From contig JAAMEZ010000021.1 of the NCBI GenBank assembly GCA_013322215.1, positions 434,001-498,000 of the forward strand: DNA of 64,000 nt, given 5' to 3'. Shown here one piece after another: positions 18,501 to 27,197 of this stretch (its first letter is position 1; each line of letters starts with the position of its first letter). The DNA is from Martinezella rhizogenes (lineage in GTDB: Bacteria > Pseudomonadota > Alphaproteobacteria > Rhizobiales > Rhizobiaceae). The notes below the pieces were generated by a model. The model made no database searches and had not been told where the DNA came from. It worked only from the letters and a program-made list of their open reading frames with translations. The translations under genes were made by a program, and so were the position numbers.

Positions 18501-21500
18501 CGCGGTGCTGGTACTCAAGAATGGCGGTGTCTACGGTGCGGCCCAGACACTCTCGTCGGAGCGCATCTACACGCCTGCCGAAAGCGTCCCCACCACGCCC
18601 GGACAGACACCAGGCGGACCGGAAGCGTTTGCCGCATATCCGAGCACGGATTCGGATTTCGACCACGCCTCGGCGATCCTCCTGCACCGCTATGCCGGCG
18701 ACGCCATCGACGGAGCACTGACCCATTACGCGGTCACCAGCATCTCCATCACCGACGGTTTCGGGGCGACTGCCGCGACGACCTATTTTCCCGATCCCGA
18801 TCAGGCTGCCTGCGATCCGACAGGGCTCGTGGTCAAGTATTATGAGGTCACGACCTACCCCGGCACCGCGGATGCTTCGCAACCGACCTATGGCTCCAAG
18901 GTAACGCGATATCTCAACGGCCTCGCAGTTGCTACCGGCGCAGACTACTACAACATGCTCGACGGCTTGCTGCAAAGCGCGGAGACGCTCGACAGCCAGG
19001 GCAACTTGCTGGCCCAGACCCAGAATACATGGCAGGCTTACACAACTCGTGCCTCCGACCCCTCCGACCCAGAAGCGCCGCTGCTGAACCTGAAGGGCGC
19101 CTACGTTCTTCAGATCCAGCAGATCAAGATGGAGGATGGCGTCGCCAGCACGCAGACGACAGGCTACGTCCCCGACGGTCTCGCCGCGCCCTTCTCCGGT
19201 CAGCCAGTATCGACACAGACGCTCGTCTATGGCGGCAGCGGCGCACAGGAAACCTTCACCACCACCACGACCTACGGATATGAGATCGACGCGACGCTGC
19301 TTGCACAGCACATGCTGACCAAGGTGACGCAATCTACGACCAGCTGGGCCTCGGGCAATGCCGCCGCGGTGCCGATCAAGGCAACCGCCATGACCTATGC
19401 CGGCTTCCCCAGCAGCTATGGGCAGGATGTGCTCGTCCCGGCGAGGGAGGCAACCTTTGCCTGGACGGGTACGGCGGCGATCGCTTTTCCGTTCTCCTCC
19501 TACAATCCTGGCTCTGTCCCGGACGGATGGCTTCGCAACTCGCTCATCCAAGGGCGCACCACCTCGGGCCAGCTTACCGAGATGGCGGATGCCTGCGGCG
19601 TCATTCAATCGACGCTCTACGGCACCGCGCCGGAGCTTCCGATCGCGCGCATCACCAATGCCTCGCTCTCGCGTGGGGAATGTGCCTATCTCGGCTTCGA
19701 ACCTTACGAGAGCAACGCCGCGTGGACCATGCAGGGCACGCAACTCGTCACGGGCGACGCGCACAGCGGAACGAACAGCCTAAGCCTGCCAGGCGGCGGG
19801 ACAGCCATGCTTACCACGACGCTGACCCCTGCGAACATCTCCCAGAACTACCTGCTCGGCTTCTGGTATAAGACGCCGGCCGGCTTCTCGCCGGGCAACG
19901 ACGCCGGCTTCAGCGTGGTCGTCATGGTCGATGGCCTGCTGACGGAGGTACTCGGCGTCTCATTCGACGACACCGGCGGCGCTTGGACATACCGGACGCT
20001 GGGTATCCCGCTCATCGCGGGGCAGAGGTCCATCGAGCTGATCATCCAGGCCACCAACACCGCCGAAGATGCGGTGCTCATCGACGACGTACTGGTAACG
20101 CCACTCGCAAGCAAGGTCTCCGTGCGCGCCTATGATACACCGACACACCAGGTCACGGCGATGGTGGACTCGGCCGGGCATACGCTGCGGTGCATCTACG
20201 ACAGCTTCCAGCGGCTGGTGGCCAAGGTGGGACCTCAGGAGCAGGTCAAGGAACTCGTTCAAGTCTCCCTGTCGCGCGCAGGCAATGCCACCGATATATT
20301 CGATGCCGGCAACCCGAACGCCAATCTGTCGCTGGAACCCGCTGATGGCGGCACGCTGGAGACCTTCTGCACAGGCGACGAATGGCAGGATCGCTGGCAG
20401 GCCAGCGCCACATCGACGAATTGGAACGTCTCCGGCGGCGCGCTGTCGCACACGGCAAGTGTGGGCGATACGCTCACCTGGCAAGGCTCTTCCCCCGCCA
20501 CCTCGGCCCTTTATTTCGAGGTGCTCCCGCTCGCGACGCTGGCCGGTCCACTGGCCGTCTCCTTCGCCCAGGGCTACCAGCTCGCCTTCGATCCGAATGC
20601 CGGCTACAGCTTCACCGATCCGAACGGCAAGACGGTTCAGACGCCGTTGACAAGCCCGCCGCAGATGGCGACAGAATGGCTCACGGTCTTCGGTGGTGGC
20701 CTCGTGCTGTTCTTCGGTGACGGTCAACTCCTGTTCAGCGCCAGTGTTCCCCTCGACAGTCTGGATCCGATCGCGATCTCGACCGGTCCGAACCTCCTCT
20801 CCTTCCGCAACCTGGCGATGGTCGCGGCGCCACGGGTATCGCTCTCCTACACCGACGCCTCCGGACAGGACCGCCAGAAGCAACAGCTTCTCGGTCAGGA
20901 TGCCGCCATCTCCGCCACCATTCACGATCCGCTCGGCCGAACCGTGGCGGTCACCCGCATGGCCCCCGCCAGCTTCGGTGCGGACGCAGCATTGCCGGTA
21001 CTGAGCTATCATCCGGACTTCGTCGACGTATCGAGCTTCCTTGCCGCGATGGATGGAAGCTGGGAGATGACTGGGGACTTGGCCGACTACTATGCCGGCC
21101 AGTCCGACGGGACCGTGCCACGCTCGGACGACGAGGGCTACCCGTATTTCGGCTACTTGCTCGAAGCCTCACCTCGAAAGCGACGCCTGGAGCAGGGACA
21201 ACCCGGCAAGGCCTACGCAATCCACGACATCGACAGCACGGCACCGGCCGATCGCCAGACAACGCAGTTCCTTTACGGACCGAACGACAGTTCGGCCTTC
21301 GATCTGCCGCAGGGAGACTATGTCGCCAACACGCTGATCAGCCCACTGAAGACGCAATCGCTTACCCTGCGCGACACGATGGGCCGCAAGCTTGCCTCTT
21401 CGCTCACGGATATCGCCGGCGAAGTCGCGGGGCAAGGGCAAGCCATCGCCACCTTCGCCGATGCCGCGGGGGCAGCAGCGGCCACCCTGCAGACCCGCCA

Positions 21501-24147
21501 GCCGAATTTCTACACCAAGACGCCGCAGTCGGACCCTTCATCTTTCGTGAAGTCGCTGGTGCAGGACCCGCTGGGGCGCACCCTGCAAACCGCAGACCCG
21601 GACACCGGCACCAGCCAGTTCCTCTATGATCCGTCGTCGCGTCTTCGCTTCGTGAACACGGCGCTCGAGGATGGCGAGGCATGGTTTGCCTACTACAAGT
21701 ACGATGCGCTCGGCCGCGTGCTCGAGGAAGGGACGGTTCAGCAGGCCTGGGATGCGACGCGACTTGCCACGCTCGTTGGACAGGCCGCATGGCCGGATGA
21801 CACCGTTGCACATACCGTCGCGCGAACCCATGGCTATGACGGAGATGGCAGCGATCCGAACGCGATCGGCAAGGAAATACTGATCGTGACGGTCAACCAG
21901 GCGCCTGCCTTAATCCCTTCGGCCGATGCCGTGACCACGACCGAGTCATTGGCCTATGACGGCGACGGAAATCTCGCCAGCATTACGCTGCAGCTTCCCT
22001 CGACACTTGGCACCTCGGCCGCGACCGTGTCCTACACCTACAACAATCTAAAGCAGATCACTCAGGTGACCTATCCGGACGGCTCGCCTGTGGCCACGGT
22101 CCTCTATGATTACGACGACGGGGGCCGCGTGACCCGCATCGGTACCTCGGTAAGCACACCGACGGACATCGCCGCCTACACTTATAATGCGGATGGTGAT
22201 GTCGAGACGGAAACGCTGAACCAGGGGTTACTGACCGGCGCTTATCAGTATGCGTCTCCGGGCTGGCTCACCGGGTATACTGTAACGCCAAGCGGCACGA
22301 CGGATGCCTGCTTCACTCTGGGGCTAGGTTATGACGCGGATGGCCGGATCGAGAGCCGCGGTCTGTCATACAGCTTCGGCTCGGATTCAGACAGCACACA
22401 AGTCGCCTATGCCTATGACGGCCAGATGCGCCTGGCGAGCGCGACCGTGACGGGAGGCACACAGGGCAACGAGTCCGTCGGACTATATGATGCCAACGGC
22501 AATATCTGGAAGCTTACCCAGGACGACGTGGAATACGATTTTACCTGCGCCCCGGGCTCGAACCGGCCGAGCACGTTAGCGATCGGCAGCGCCGATCCCG
22601 ATCCCATTTCCTTGCAGTTCAGCGCCGACGGCCGATTGACGCAGGCCGGGGGCCTGGCGCTCGAATATGACCCGTGCCTGAAACTGGCGACCGGGCTGAC
22701 GGTCACCTCGGGGGATGACGTGACCCAGCTTCGGCTTGCCTATGGCGGCAAGGGGCAGCGGATACTGAAACAGGTCAGCGGCAATACGTCCTCCACTACG
22801 GTATATCTCTGGGGTGCGGCGGCCCAACCGCTATGCAGCCACTCCGACGGGACATGGACAGCCTACATTCAGGGGCCTACGGGGCTTGTGACCGTTGTGA
22901 GCGATGCGCGCTATTTCCCGGTGAAGGATCATGCGCAGACCGTCTGGGCCGTGGTCGACGATCAGAATGCGCTGGTAGCCCGGTACGACTACGCGCCTTT
23001 CGGCGAGGTGCTCGGCATCTCGGGTTCTCTTCCGCAAATCGTCCCGTTCCGTTTCATGGGAAAGGCACTCGACACGGAAACCGGCCTCTACGATTTCGGG
23101 GCGAGGCTTTACCATCCCCTCCTGCGTCGCTTCTGCTCCCCCGACGTGGCGGGCCAGGGTGCGAGCCCCTACGGTTTTGCAGGCAACAACCCGATCATGA
23201 TGATCGATCCCACCGGCAACACCTCGACCTGGGCCCGCGTGGGCATCGGGGCGGGAATGGCGGCACTTGCCGTCACCGGCTTCGCCCTCAGCTTTTTCAC
23301 ATTCGGCCTTTCCGACGTGCTGGCTGCCATCGGCGATGCTGTCGGCTCCGCGATTGGCTCGGTATCGAGCGCGCTGACCGGCGGCTCCGAAGTCGTGGCC
23401 GCCGGCGCTTCGGTTGGAGCCCAAGGCCTTTCGCAGATGGCGGTGCTGACCGAGCTGTCGACAACGGTCGCGCTGCCTGAAGGCGTTGGCGCTGCCGGCA
23501 TCGAGGGAACCGTAAATGCCGTCGGAAATTTCCTACAGCAGGTAGTGACGAACACCGCCTTTGGCGTTGGCTCCTCCGGGCTGCAATATGATATCAGTCC
23601 CGGCGCCCAATTCTCGGGACAAGGCTTCCGCGATGCACTTCTGTCCGGCGCCTGGAGCGGGCTGCTTTACGGCATCGGCTCCGGCGTGGCCGGGCTCGAG
23701 GCCGAAGCCGTCAGCAAGGCGTGGGGTGACGTCGCCGAAAAGGCGGGACTGAATGCGGCAAGCAAGATAGCGGGCAAGGCAGCCTTCAAGGTTGCTCTCA
23801 ACGTGGCGATGGGTAGCTCCACCAATGCTATCGCCCAGATCATGACGAACCTGATGACCCATCAATCCTGGAACCAGGGCCTTGCGCTCGCGGCGAAAGT
23901 GGGAGTGGCGGGCGGAGTGCCCTTCGGGGTGGGCGACGTCCTGCTGAACGATGCCAAGAATTGGGCAACGGAGTTCGCGACGTCTTTCGGCAGCGAAGGT
24001 CAAAGTCGCGTAGCGACGGCGATCAGAGGCGTGGATCAGGCGCTGAAAGCCGCGAAGTCGAACACGGCCGTGTGCCTGTACGGTATCACCGGCTATACGC
24101 TAGCGGAGGGATATGTCATCTGGGGAGCAACGAACCATGGCAAATAG
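15598..24147 (+). CDS. Giant RHS/YD-repeat protein with undetermined C-terminal domain
   Basis: This is an intact frame of 2849 residues without a signal peptide. The N-terminal part (about 30-100) has the RHS entry pattern GDINLTQALLAMPGRL, LLYQSN and GLGWTLP. Residues of about 500-960 are beta-propeller-like. Two non-RHS beta domains follow at about 1355-1505 (carbohydrate-binding-like, with HSGTNSLSLPGG and VLIDDVLVTPL) and 1578-1742. YD motifs such as DPLGRT and YDALGRV lie at about 1775-2440. The RHS core is at about 2445-2541 (YDYAPFG, RFMGKALDTETGLYDFGARLY, RRFCSPD, NNPIMMIDPTGN). The last 308 residues are Ala/Gly/Ser-rich with hydrophobic stretches; I recognise no toxin motif. The protein should form a cocoon enclosing its C-terminal part, as in Rhs and Tc toxins. 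No VgrG, PAAR or Tc component is nearby. GGGGA lies eight bases before the ATG. Confidence 0.9.
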   Translation: MSDSTSQLPPIRTFQFDTSAVASLDSNVNQFRGDINLTQALLAMPGRLSGDGLDISVSLLYQSNVYRDAMTWNRDAPTSIAGLGWTLPATLIELDDGGAPTPGTRQYTYVSGGIPTPLAREPETSNLFAVDALLANDLEDGQPVPAALRAEFVRRGFNLSSATMVSATSSTAWTLSDDDNQQLFDLALVDTQLQVLDGGEAYQLVNYAFRKILYYPPYERWVVVNEDGHRMSFGGLEAPTAQGYATSVGNSIEWGIRWSLDGGAASAIWEGASDVTSGQCQYARVWHLAVCSVLWGDSIAYGYNEWVRDPSTGLIPDVEQPVGAGGLPYTKACYLTSITDVFGRKAVFQYGDKLWDDSTPESAREYADPHKLKPDMTANAYQDRYETKFLEGIAVQDVTGASMFSLALAYLPSQPAGGDDSPVANVTSYAGALYGDTCKRFLTGVTFQNASGEALPGLIFDYYFDTSLSGSSPGALKSITYPQGAVATYTYTQQQLAVCERMVSVGPPSDDFQGAEPRAFFGSDYVVTTWYNTSQGTLSLQVYTWLGRWIEWSLTDDTVLFSSADGLDLTTLNVVASENFFALSFTSSSETDLYVFQKDVARPGQWVPATVDGTTTAPNQPTRSYAPSGGTVDVIGGNTFLLVVCMDPDHSSYGYDRLTWRWTTASWTLESFTLSQYAWATAMNEYQLILDETGKAELSFLSPGLVWSQPAILTLPDFSFVYYDRVTLVPSASFVVMSNLQTDNSQSRGYELTFLQWDAAYAFPSTVTSFTFNDRLEASGSYKTPYIPTIIGNTMVAVAAHVLRYNGQTWLENSQLVPASLPSGSQQRYAYGPDYAIQIMVPGGGVGTTTAKVLSFDPDADSSSWTRSPVTPAQGLSNPPGYSATANWPSAGGGDFMNIGQYLYFRGTATDWDDVLTQSPNADLQQLVNQALGSADGYVLNAESVINEGPTFLGYYVYDIADSTNDQAAVLVLKNGGVYGAAQTLSSERIYTPAESVPTTPGQTPGGPEAFAAYPSTDSDFDHASAILLHRYAGDAIDGALTHYAVTSISITDGFGATAATTYFPDPDQAACDPTGLVVKYYEVTTYPGTADASQPTYGSKVTRYLNGLAVATGADYYNMLDGLLQSAETLDSQGNLLAQTQNTWQAYTTRASDPSDPEAPLLNLKGAYVLQIQQIKMEDGVASTQTTGYVPDGLAAPFSGQPVSTQTLVYGGSGAQETFTTTTTYGYEIDATLLAQHMLTKVTQSTTSWASGNAAAVPIKATAMTYAGFPSSYGQDVLVPAREATFAWTGTAAIAFPFSSYNPGSVPDGWLRNSLIQGRTTSGQLTEMADACGVIQSTLYGTAPELPIARITNASLSRGECAYLGFEPYESNAAWTMQGTQLVTGDAHSGTNSLSLPGGGTAMLTTTLTPANISQNYLLGFWYKTPAGFSPGNDAGFSVVVMVDGLLTEVLGVSFDDTGGAWTYRTLGIPLIAGQRSIELIIQATNTAEDAVLIDDVLVTPLASKVSVRAYDTPTHQVTAMVDSAGHTLRCIYDSFQRLVAKVGPQEQVKELVQVSLSRAGNATDIFDAGNPNANLSLEPADGGTLETFCTGDEWQDRWQASATSTNWNVSGGALSHTASVGDTLTWQGSSPATSALYFEVLPLATLAGPLAVSFAQGYQLAFDPNAGYSFTDPNGKTVQTPLTSPPQMATEWLTVFGGGLVLFFGDGQLLFSASVPLDSLDPIAISTGPNLLSFRNLAMVAAPRVSLSYTDASGQDRQKQQLLGQDAAISATIHDPLGRTVAVTRMAPASFGADAALPVLSYHPDFVDVSSFLAAMDGSWEMTGDLADYYAGQSDGTVPRSDDEGYPYFGYLLEASPRKRRLEQGQPGKAYAIHDIDSTAPADRQTTQFLYGPNDSSAFDLPQGDYVANTLISPLKTQSLTLRDTMGRKLASSLTDIAGEVAGQGQAIATFADAAGAAAATLQTRQPNFYTKTPQSDPSSFVKSLVQDPLGRTLQTADPDTGTSQFLYDPSSRLRFVNTALEDGEAWFAYYKYDALGRVLEEGTVQQAWDATRLATLVGQAAWPDDTVAHTVARTHGYDGDGSDPNAIGKEILIVTVNQAPALIPSADAVTTTESLAYDGDGNLASITLQLPSTLGTSAATVSYTYNNLKQITQVTYPDGSPVATVLYDYDDGGRVTRIGTSVSTPTDIAAYTYNADGDVETETLNQGLLTGAYQYASPGWLTGYTVTPSGTTDACFTLGLGYDADGRIESRGLSYSFGSDSDSTQVAYAYDGQMRLASATVTGGTQGNESVGLYDANGNIWKLTQDDVEYDFTCAPGSNRPSTLAIGSADPDPISLQFSADGRLTQAGGLALEYDPCLKLATGLTVTSGDDVTQLRLAYGGKGQRILKQVSGNTSSTTVYLWGAAAQPLCSHSDGTWTAYIQGPTGLVTVVSDARYFPVKDHAQTVWAVVDDQNALVARYDYAPFGEVLGISGSLPQIVPFRFMGKALDTETGLYDFGARLYHPLLRRFCSPDVAGQGASPYGFAGNNPIMMIDPTGNTSTWARVGIGAGMAALAVTGFALSFFTFGLSDVLAAIGDAVGSAIGSVSSALTGGSEVVAAGASVGAQGLSQMAVLTELSTTVALPEGVGAAGIEGTVNAVGNFLQQVVTNTAFGVGSSGLQYDISPGAQFSGQGFRDALLSGAWSGLLYGIGSGVAGLEAEAVSKAWGDVAEKAGLNAASKIAGKAAFKVALNVAMGSSTNAIAQIMTNLMTHQSWNQGLALAAKVGVAGGVPFGVGDVLLNDAKNWATEFATSFGSEGQSRVATAIRGVDQALKAAKSNTAVCLYGITGYTLAEGYVIWGATNHGK

Positions 24148-24191
24148 CCTGGGATGGAATACGCTCAACGGAAATTATTGATGAGTTCCGC

Positions 24192-24982
<791 letters not shown>

Positions 24983-25239
24983 GGGAAACCCCTGTTTGTC
25001 CCTATATTGTCGTTACACATTTCGCGCATCCAATTTCGCGGCATTCACCTCATCTATGCTCTTGAAAGGATATGAACAGCCTCCCCGTTGCTTTCTGAGC
25101 GTTAAGCTATTGGTTTTGATTGATAACTAACGGCAATATCTACCTGATGCGGACCGCCGCGATTTCATTGAGATTGACGAAGTCCATGGCGAGTTTCGAG
25201 CCTTCACGAAGATTCCCTTTAGCGCTCTTGGTGGGAATC

Positions 25240-25477
25240 CAACGTGTGAGCTACCGCCAGCTACGGATAGAGCGCACACACGCTTCTGGAGAATTCCCTG
25301 CTTCCGCTCATAGATGTGGGGATAGCGGCAGGTTTCGTCAGCCATTCTCACGTCGCGAAGGTCTACCGGGAGTTCATGGGTTGCACACCACAGCAAACGA
25401 GAGCCGGTCGGAAGCGAGACGGTGGAACGGTCGATTCATTTCGCGAACGTTCCCTGGCGATGTCGGCGGCGGCCTAG
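25240..25477 (+). pseudogene. Remnant of an AraC family regulator (C-terminal DNA-binding part)
   Basis: The plus strand holds the second half of an AraC helix-turn-helix domain split over two frames. SYRQLRIERTH is read in one frame. A one-base shift near 25275 is then needed to continue with LLENSLLPLIDVGIAAGFVS, HSHVAKVYREFMGCTPQQTR and a short tail to the stop at 25477. This order (RLxRA, LLxNS, VAxAxGFxSxSHF, P) is the AraC signature. Everything upstream of it is missing, so the gene is dead. Confidence 0.7.
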
Positions 25478-25529
25478 TTGTGGGCGTCGGTTGAGTTTCG
25501 CAAGATTTTGATTCTGATTAAGATTTTTC

Positions 25530-25596
25530 GTTGACCCACCTGAACGAATCCGGCGCCTTGAAAAGGTCGAGGGTTCGAATTTCCAGGCGGGTCAAC
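25530..25596. repeat. Imperfect inverted repeat, 13-base arms
   Basis: GTTGACCCACCTG at 25530-25542 pairs with CAGGCGGGTCAAC at 25584-25596 (12 of 13 positions complementary, the remaining one a possible G-T pair). The 41-base loop contains a smaller hairpin, CCTT-GAA-AAGG, and a GGTTCGAAT string. It lies downstream of the AraC remnant and downstream of the minus-strand His-rich gene, so it may act as a terminator or be a remnant of a mobile repeat. There is no T-run. Confidence 0.5.
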
Positions 25597-25645
25597 GCCA
25601 AGCGGAAAACTTGATCAAGTCACCACACCAAACAGCAGGTTCCGA

Positions 25646-25936
25646 TCAGTAGCGGTAGTAACGGTAATGGTGGTGGTGGTGGTGACGATGCTTGTACCAA
25701 CCGCGATGATGGCCGCGCCAATAATGACTCCGGTAGCTCCGATGCGATCCCCAGTGGTGAGGCCGGTGATGTCGGGGGCCGTGCCAATGGCGACGGTGAT
25801 GATAGCGGACCGTCTGAACGGATGATTGAACCTCAGGCTTCGTCATGTTCATCATCGGTGCTGCTGATGCAGCACCGGCACCAATCAACAGGCCAACACC
25901 CAGAAGCGACGCAAGCAGACTTTTAAAGATTTTCAT
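25646..25936 (-). CDS. Secreted His/Arg/Tyr-rich small protein
   Basis: The 96-residue protein has a clear Sec signal peptide (KIFKSLLASLLGVGLLIGAGAASA, cleavage near residue 25). After that it is composed almost only of His, Arg, Tyr, Trp, Gly and Ser, ending with a run of six His inside HKHRHHHHHHYRYYRY. Similar short basic histidine-rich exported proteins are common in Rhizobiales and are annotated as hypothetical. Binding of metal ions or of anionic surface polymers is a guess from composition. The upstream side has AGGTTCG before the ATG and a 600-base divergent intergenic region. Confidence 0.8.
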   Translation of the reverse strand: MKIFKSLLASLLGVGLLIGAGAASAAPMMNMTKPEVQSSVQTVRYHHRRHWHGPRHHRPHHWGSHRSYRSHYWRGHHRGWYKHRHHHHHHYRYYRY

Positions 25937-26537
25937 AGCGAACCTCCGTCATTGTCGTCATCCTGAAACCGGATGGCTGAACGGGGCATGAATGGCTGCC
26001 TCTCCCACGTTCAAACAGGATTTTTTCGGCCAAGCATGGGCTCACGGCAAGCCTGGAGAAGAGCCAAACGGCGAGGTAAGAACCTGCTGGCTTATGGAAT
26101 AACGACGGGTATCAAGCTTGGGCACAACGCGTCTGGCCCAAGCGGCTCTGCTGGGCCGAGGGAATTGTAGGGCACGGGCGATCGCCGAAGGCAAGATTTG
26201 TCACGCCACCCGTCACTTTGCCATTTCAAACTGAAAAACGTCATGTGATCGTTAGTTTTAGCCTATAAATTAGGGGCGATTTTCCGCTAACGATTTCAGT
26301 GACCATCCTCTTTGCCAAAAGGATTTCAAGGCCGAATACCAATGGCGGCGATCCGTCCATGGACCTCATAAAGCTCTTCAGAACCTGTGGCGGGCACTAG
26401 AATTGCAATCCTGTTCGAAACATTTGGCGCGACCGGCCATCATCTTGGCAGCTGAAACCCATGCTCACCGGCTATTCTTGTGCGATTGACTCCGTATTCT
26501 CGATGGTCAGCTGCGATAGTTGACCGCTGCAAAGAAA
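25937..26537. other. Divergent intergenic region, His-rich gene / methyltransferase
   Basis: In these 601 bases no gene is supported. A perfect eight-base inverted repeat, GCTTGGGC at 26116-26123 and GCCCAAGC at 26136-26143, could form a hairpin but has no T-run. AT-rich promoter-like sequence appears around 26240-26290. Confidence 0.4.
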
Positions 26538-27110
26538 ATGGAACCAGGTTGTCGCGCAACAATGCCAGATCTTACTTCACTCGTTCCGATCATCATTGCA
26601 TTGTCGCTGTGTCTTTCAATTCTGCTCTTTCACGGTCTGACGGGTGTTCCACCAGTACCATCCAGCTCGGCTGAAATTGCCGACGTCATCGAATTGCTGC
26701 GGAATGCGAATTTGCCGAAAGGCGCGATCATCTACGAGCTCGGAAGCGGTTGGGGCTCCGTGGCCATCGCACTTGCCCGCGCCTTTCCGGATGCAGAGAT
26801 CCGCGGGATCGAGATTTCGCCCGTGCCATACCTGTTCTCCAAGCTGCGGATGCGCCGCTTCGAAAACGTGACCATCCGCTGGGGGAATTTCTTCGACCGG
26901 GATATAAGTGATGCCGATGCCGTGACGTGTTATCTCATGATGAAGCCGATGCCAAAGGTCGGCAGCTTCCTCGACAAAACGCTCAAGGACGGAACACCAG
27001 TGGTTTCGTTGACATTCTGGTTTCGCGACCGGCAGATCGAAGCATCGCGCGAAGGACCAGGGCTGCGGGGCGGTGCAGCACTCTATTACTGGCCCGCCCG
27101 CAAGGTTTAA
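26538..27110 (+). CDS. Membrane-anchored class I methyltransferase, FAM173-like
   Basis: The protein has about 190 residues: one N-terminal membrane helix (about 13-33, LVPIIIALSLCLSILLF), then VPPVPSS and a class I SAM-binding domain. Motif I is IIYELGSGWGSVAIALA, an acidic EIRGIEISP strand follows, then WGNFFDRDISDADAVTCYLM and a late LTFWF strand. A helix followed by P-V-P-S-S and a small Rossmann methyltransferase is the architecture of FAM173/ATPSCKMT-type lysine methyltransferases. That likeness is inferred from the layout. TTG at 26520, ATG at 26538 and ATG at 26562 are all possible starts; 26538 has the best purine stretch (AAAGAAA). It is convergent with the next SDR gene. Confidence 0.75.
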   Translation: MEPGCRATMPDLTSLVPIIIALSLCLSILLFHGLTGVPPVPSSSAEIADVIELLRNANLPKGAIIYELGSGWGSVAIALARAFPDAEIRGIEISPVPYLFSKLRMRRFENVTIRWGNFFDRDISDADAVTCYLMMKPMPKVGSFLDKTLKDGTPVVSLTFWFRDRQIEASREGPGLRGGAALYYWPARKV

Positions 27111-27197
27111 AAGCCTCCCGGCAGCGACCTATTTCAAGTCGCCGCCAGGATTGCGTCTGAGACGCGGACAAAGAAGGTATCCGAAAACTCGCGGCAT

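Noticed and set aside
18226..19764. 512-codon minus-strand frame inside the RHS gene
   Set aside because: It is rich in Arg, Gly and His without domains, typical for the opposite strand of a high-GC gene. The plus-strand RHS protein is unbroken.
15598..24147. Type VI or Tc-toxin assignment for the RHS gene
   Set aside because: No VgrG, PAAR, DUF1795 chaperone, or TcA gene lies in the window, and the N terminus does not show a PAAR motif, so no delivery route can be assigned.
25530..25600. tRNA gene suggested by GGTTCGAAT and a terminal GCCA
   Set aside because: The arms beside the loop do not pair as a T-stem, and no anticodon arm can be drawn. Only the 13-base inverted repeat is real.
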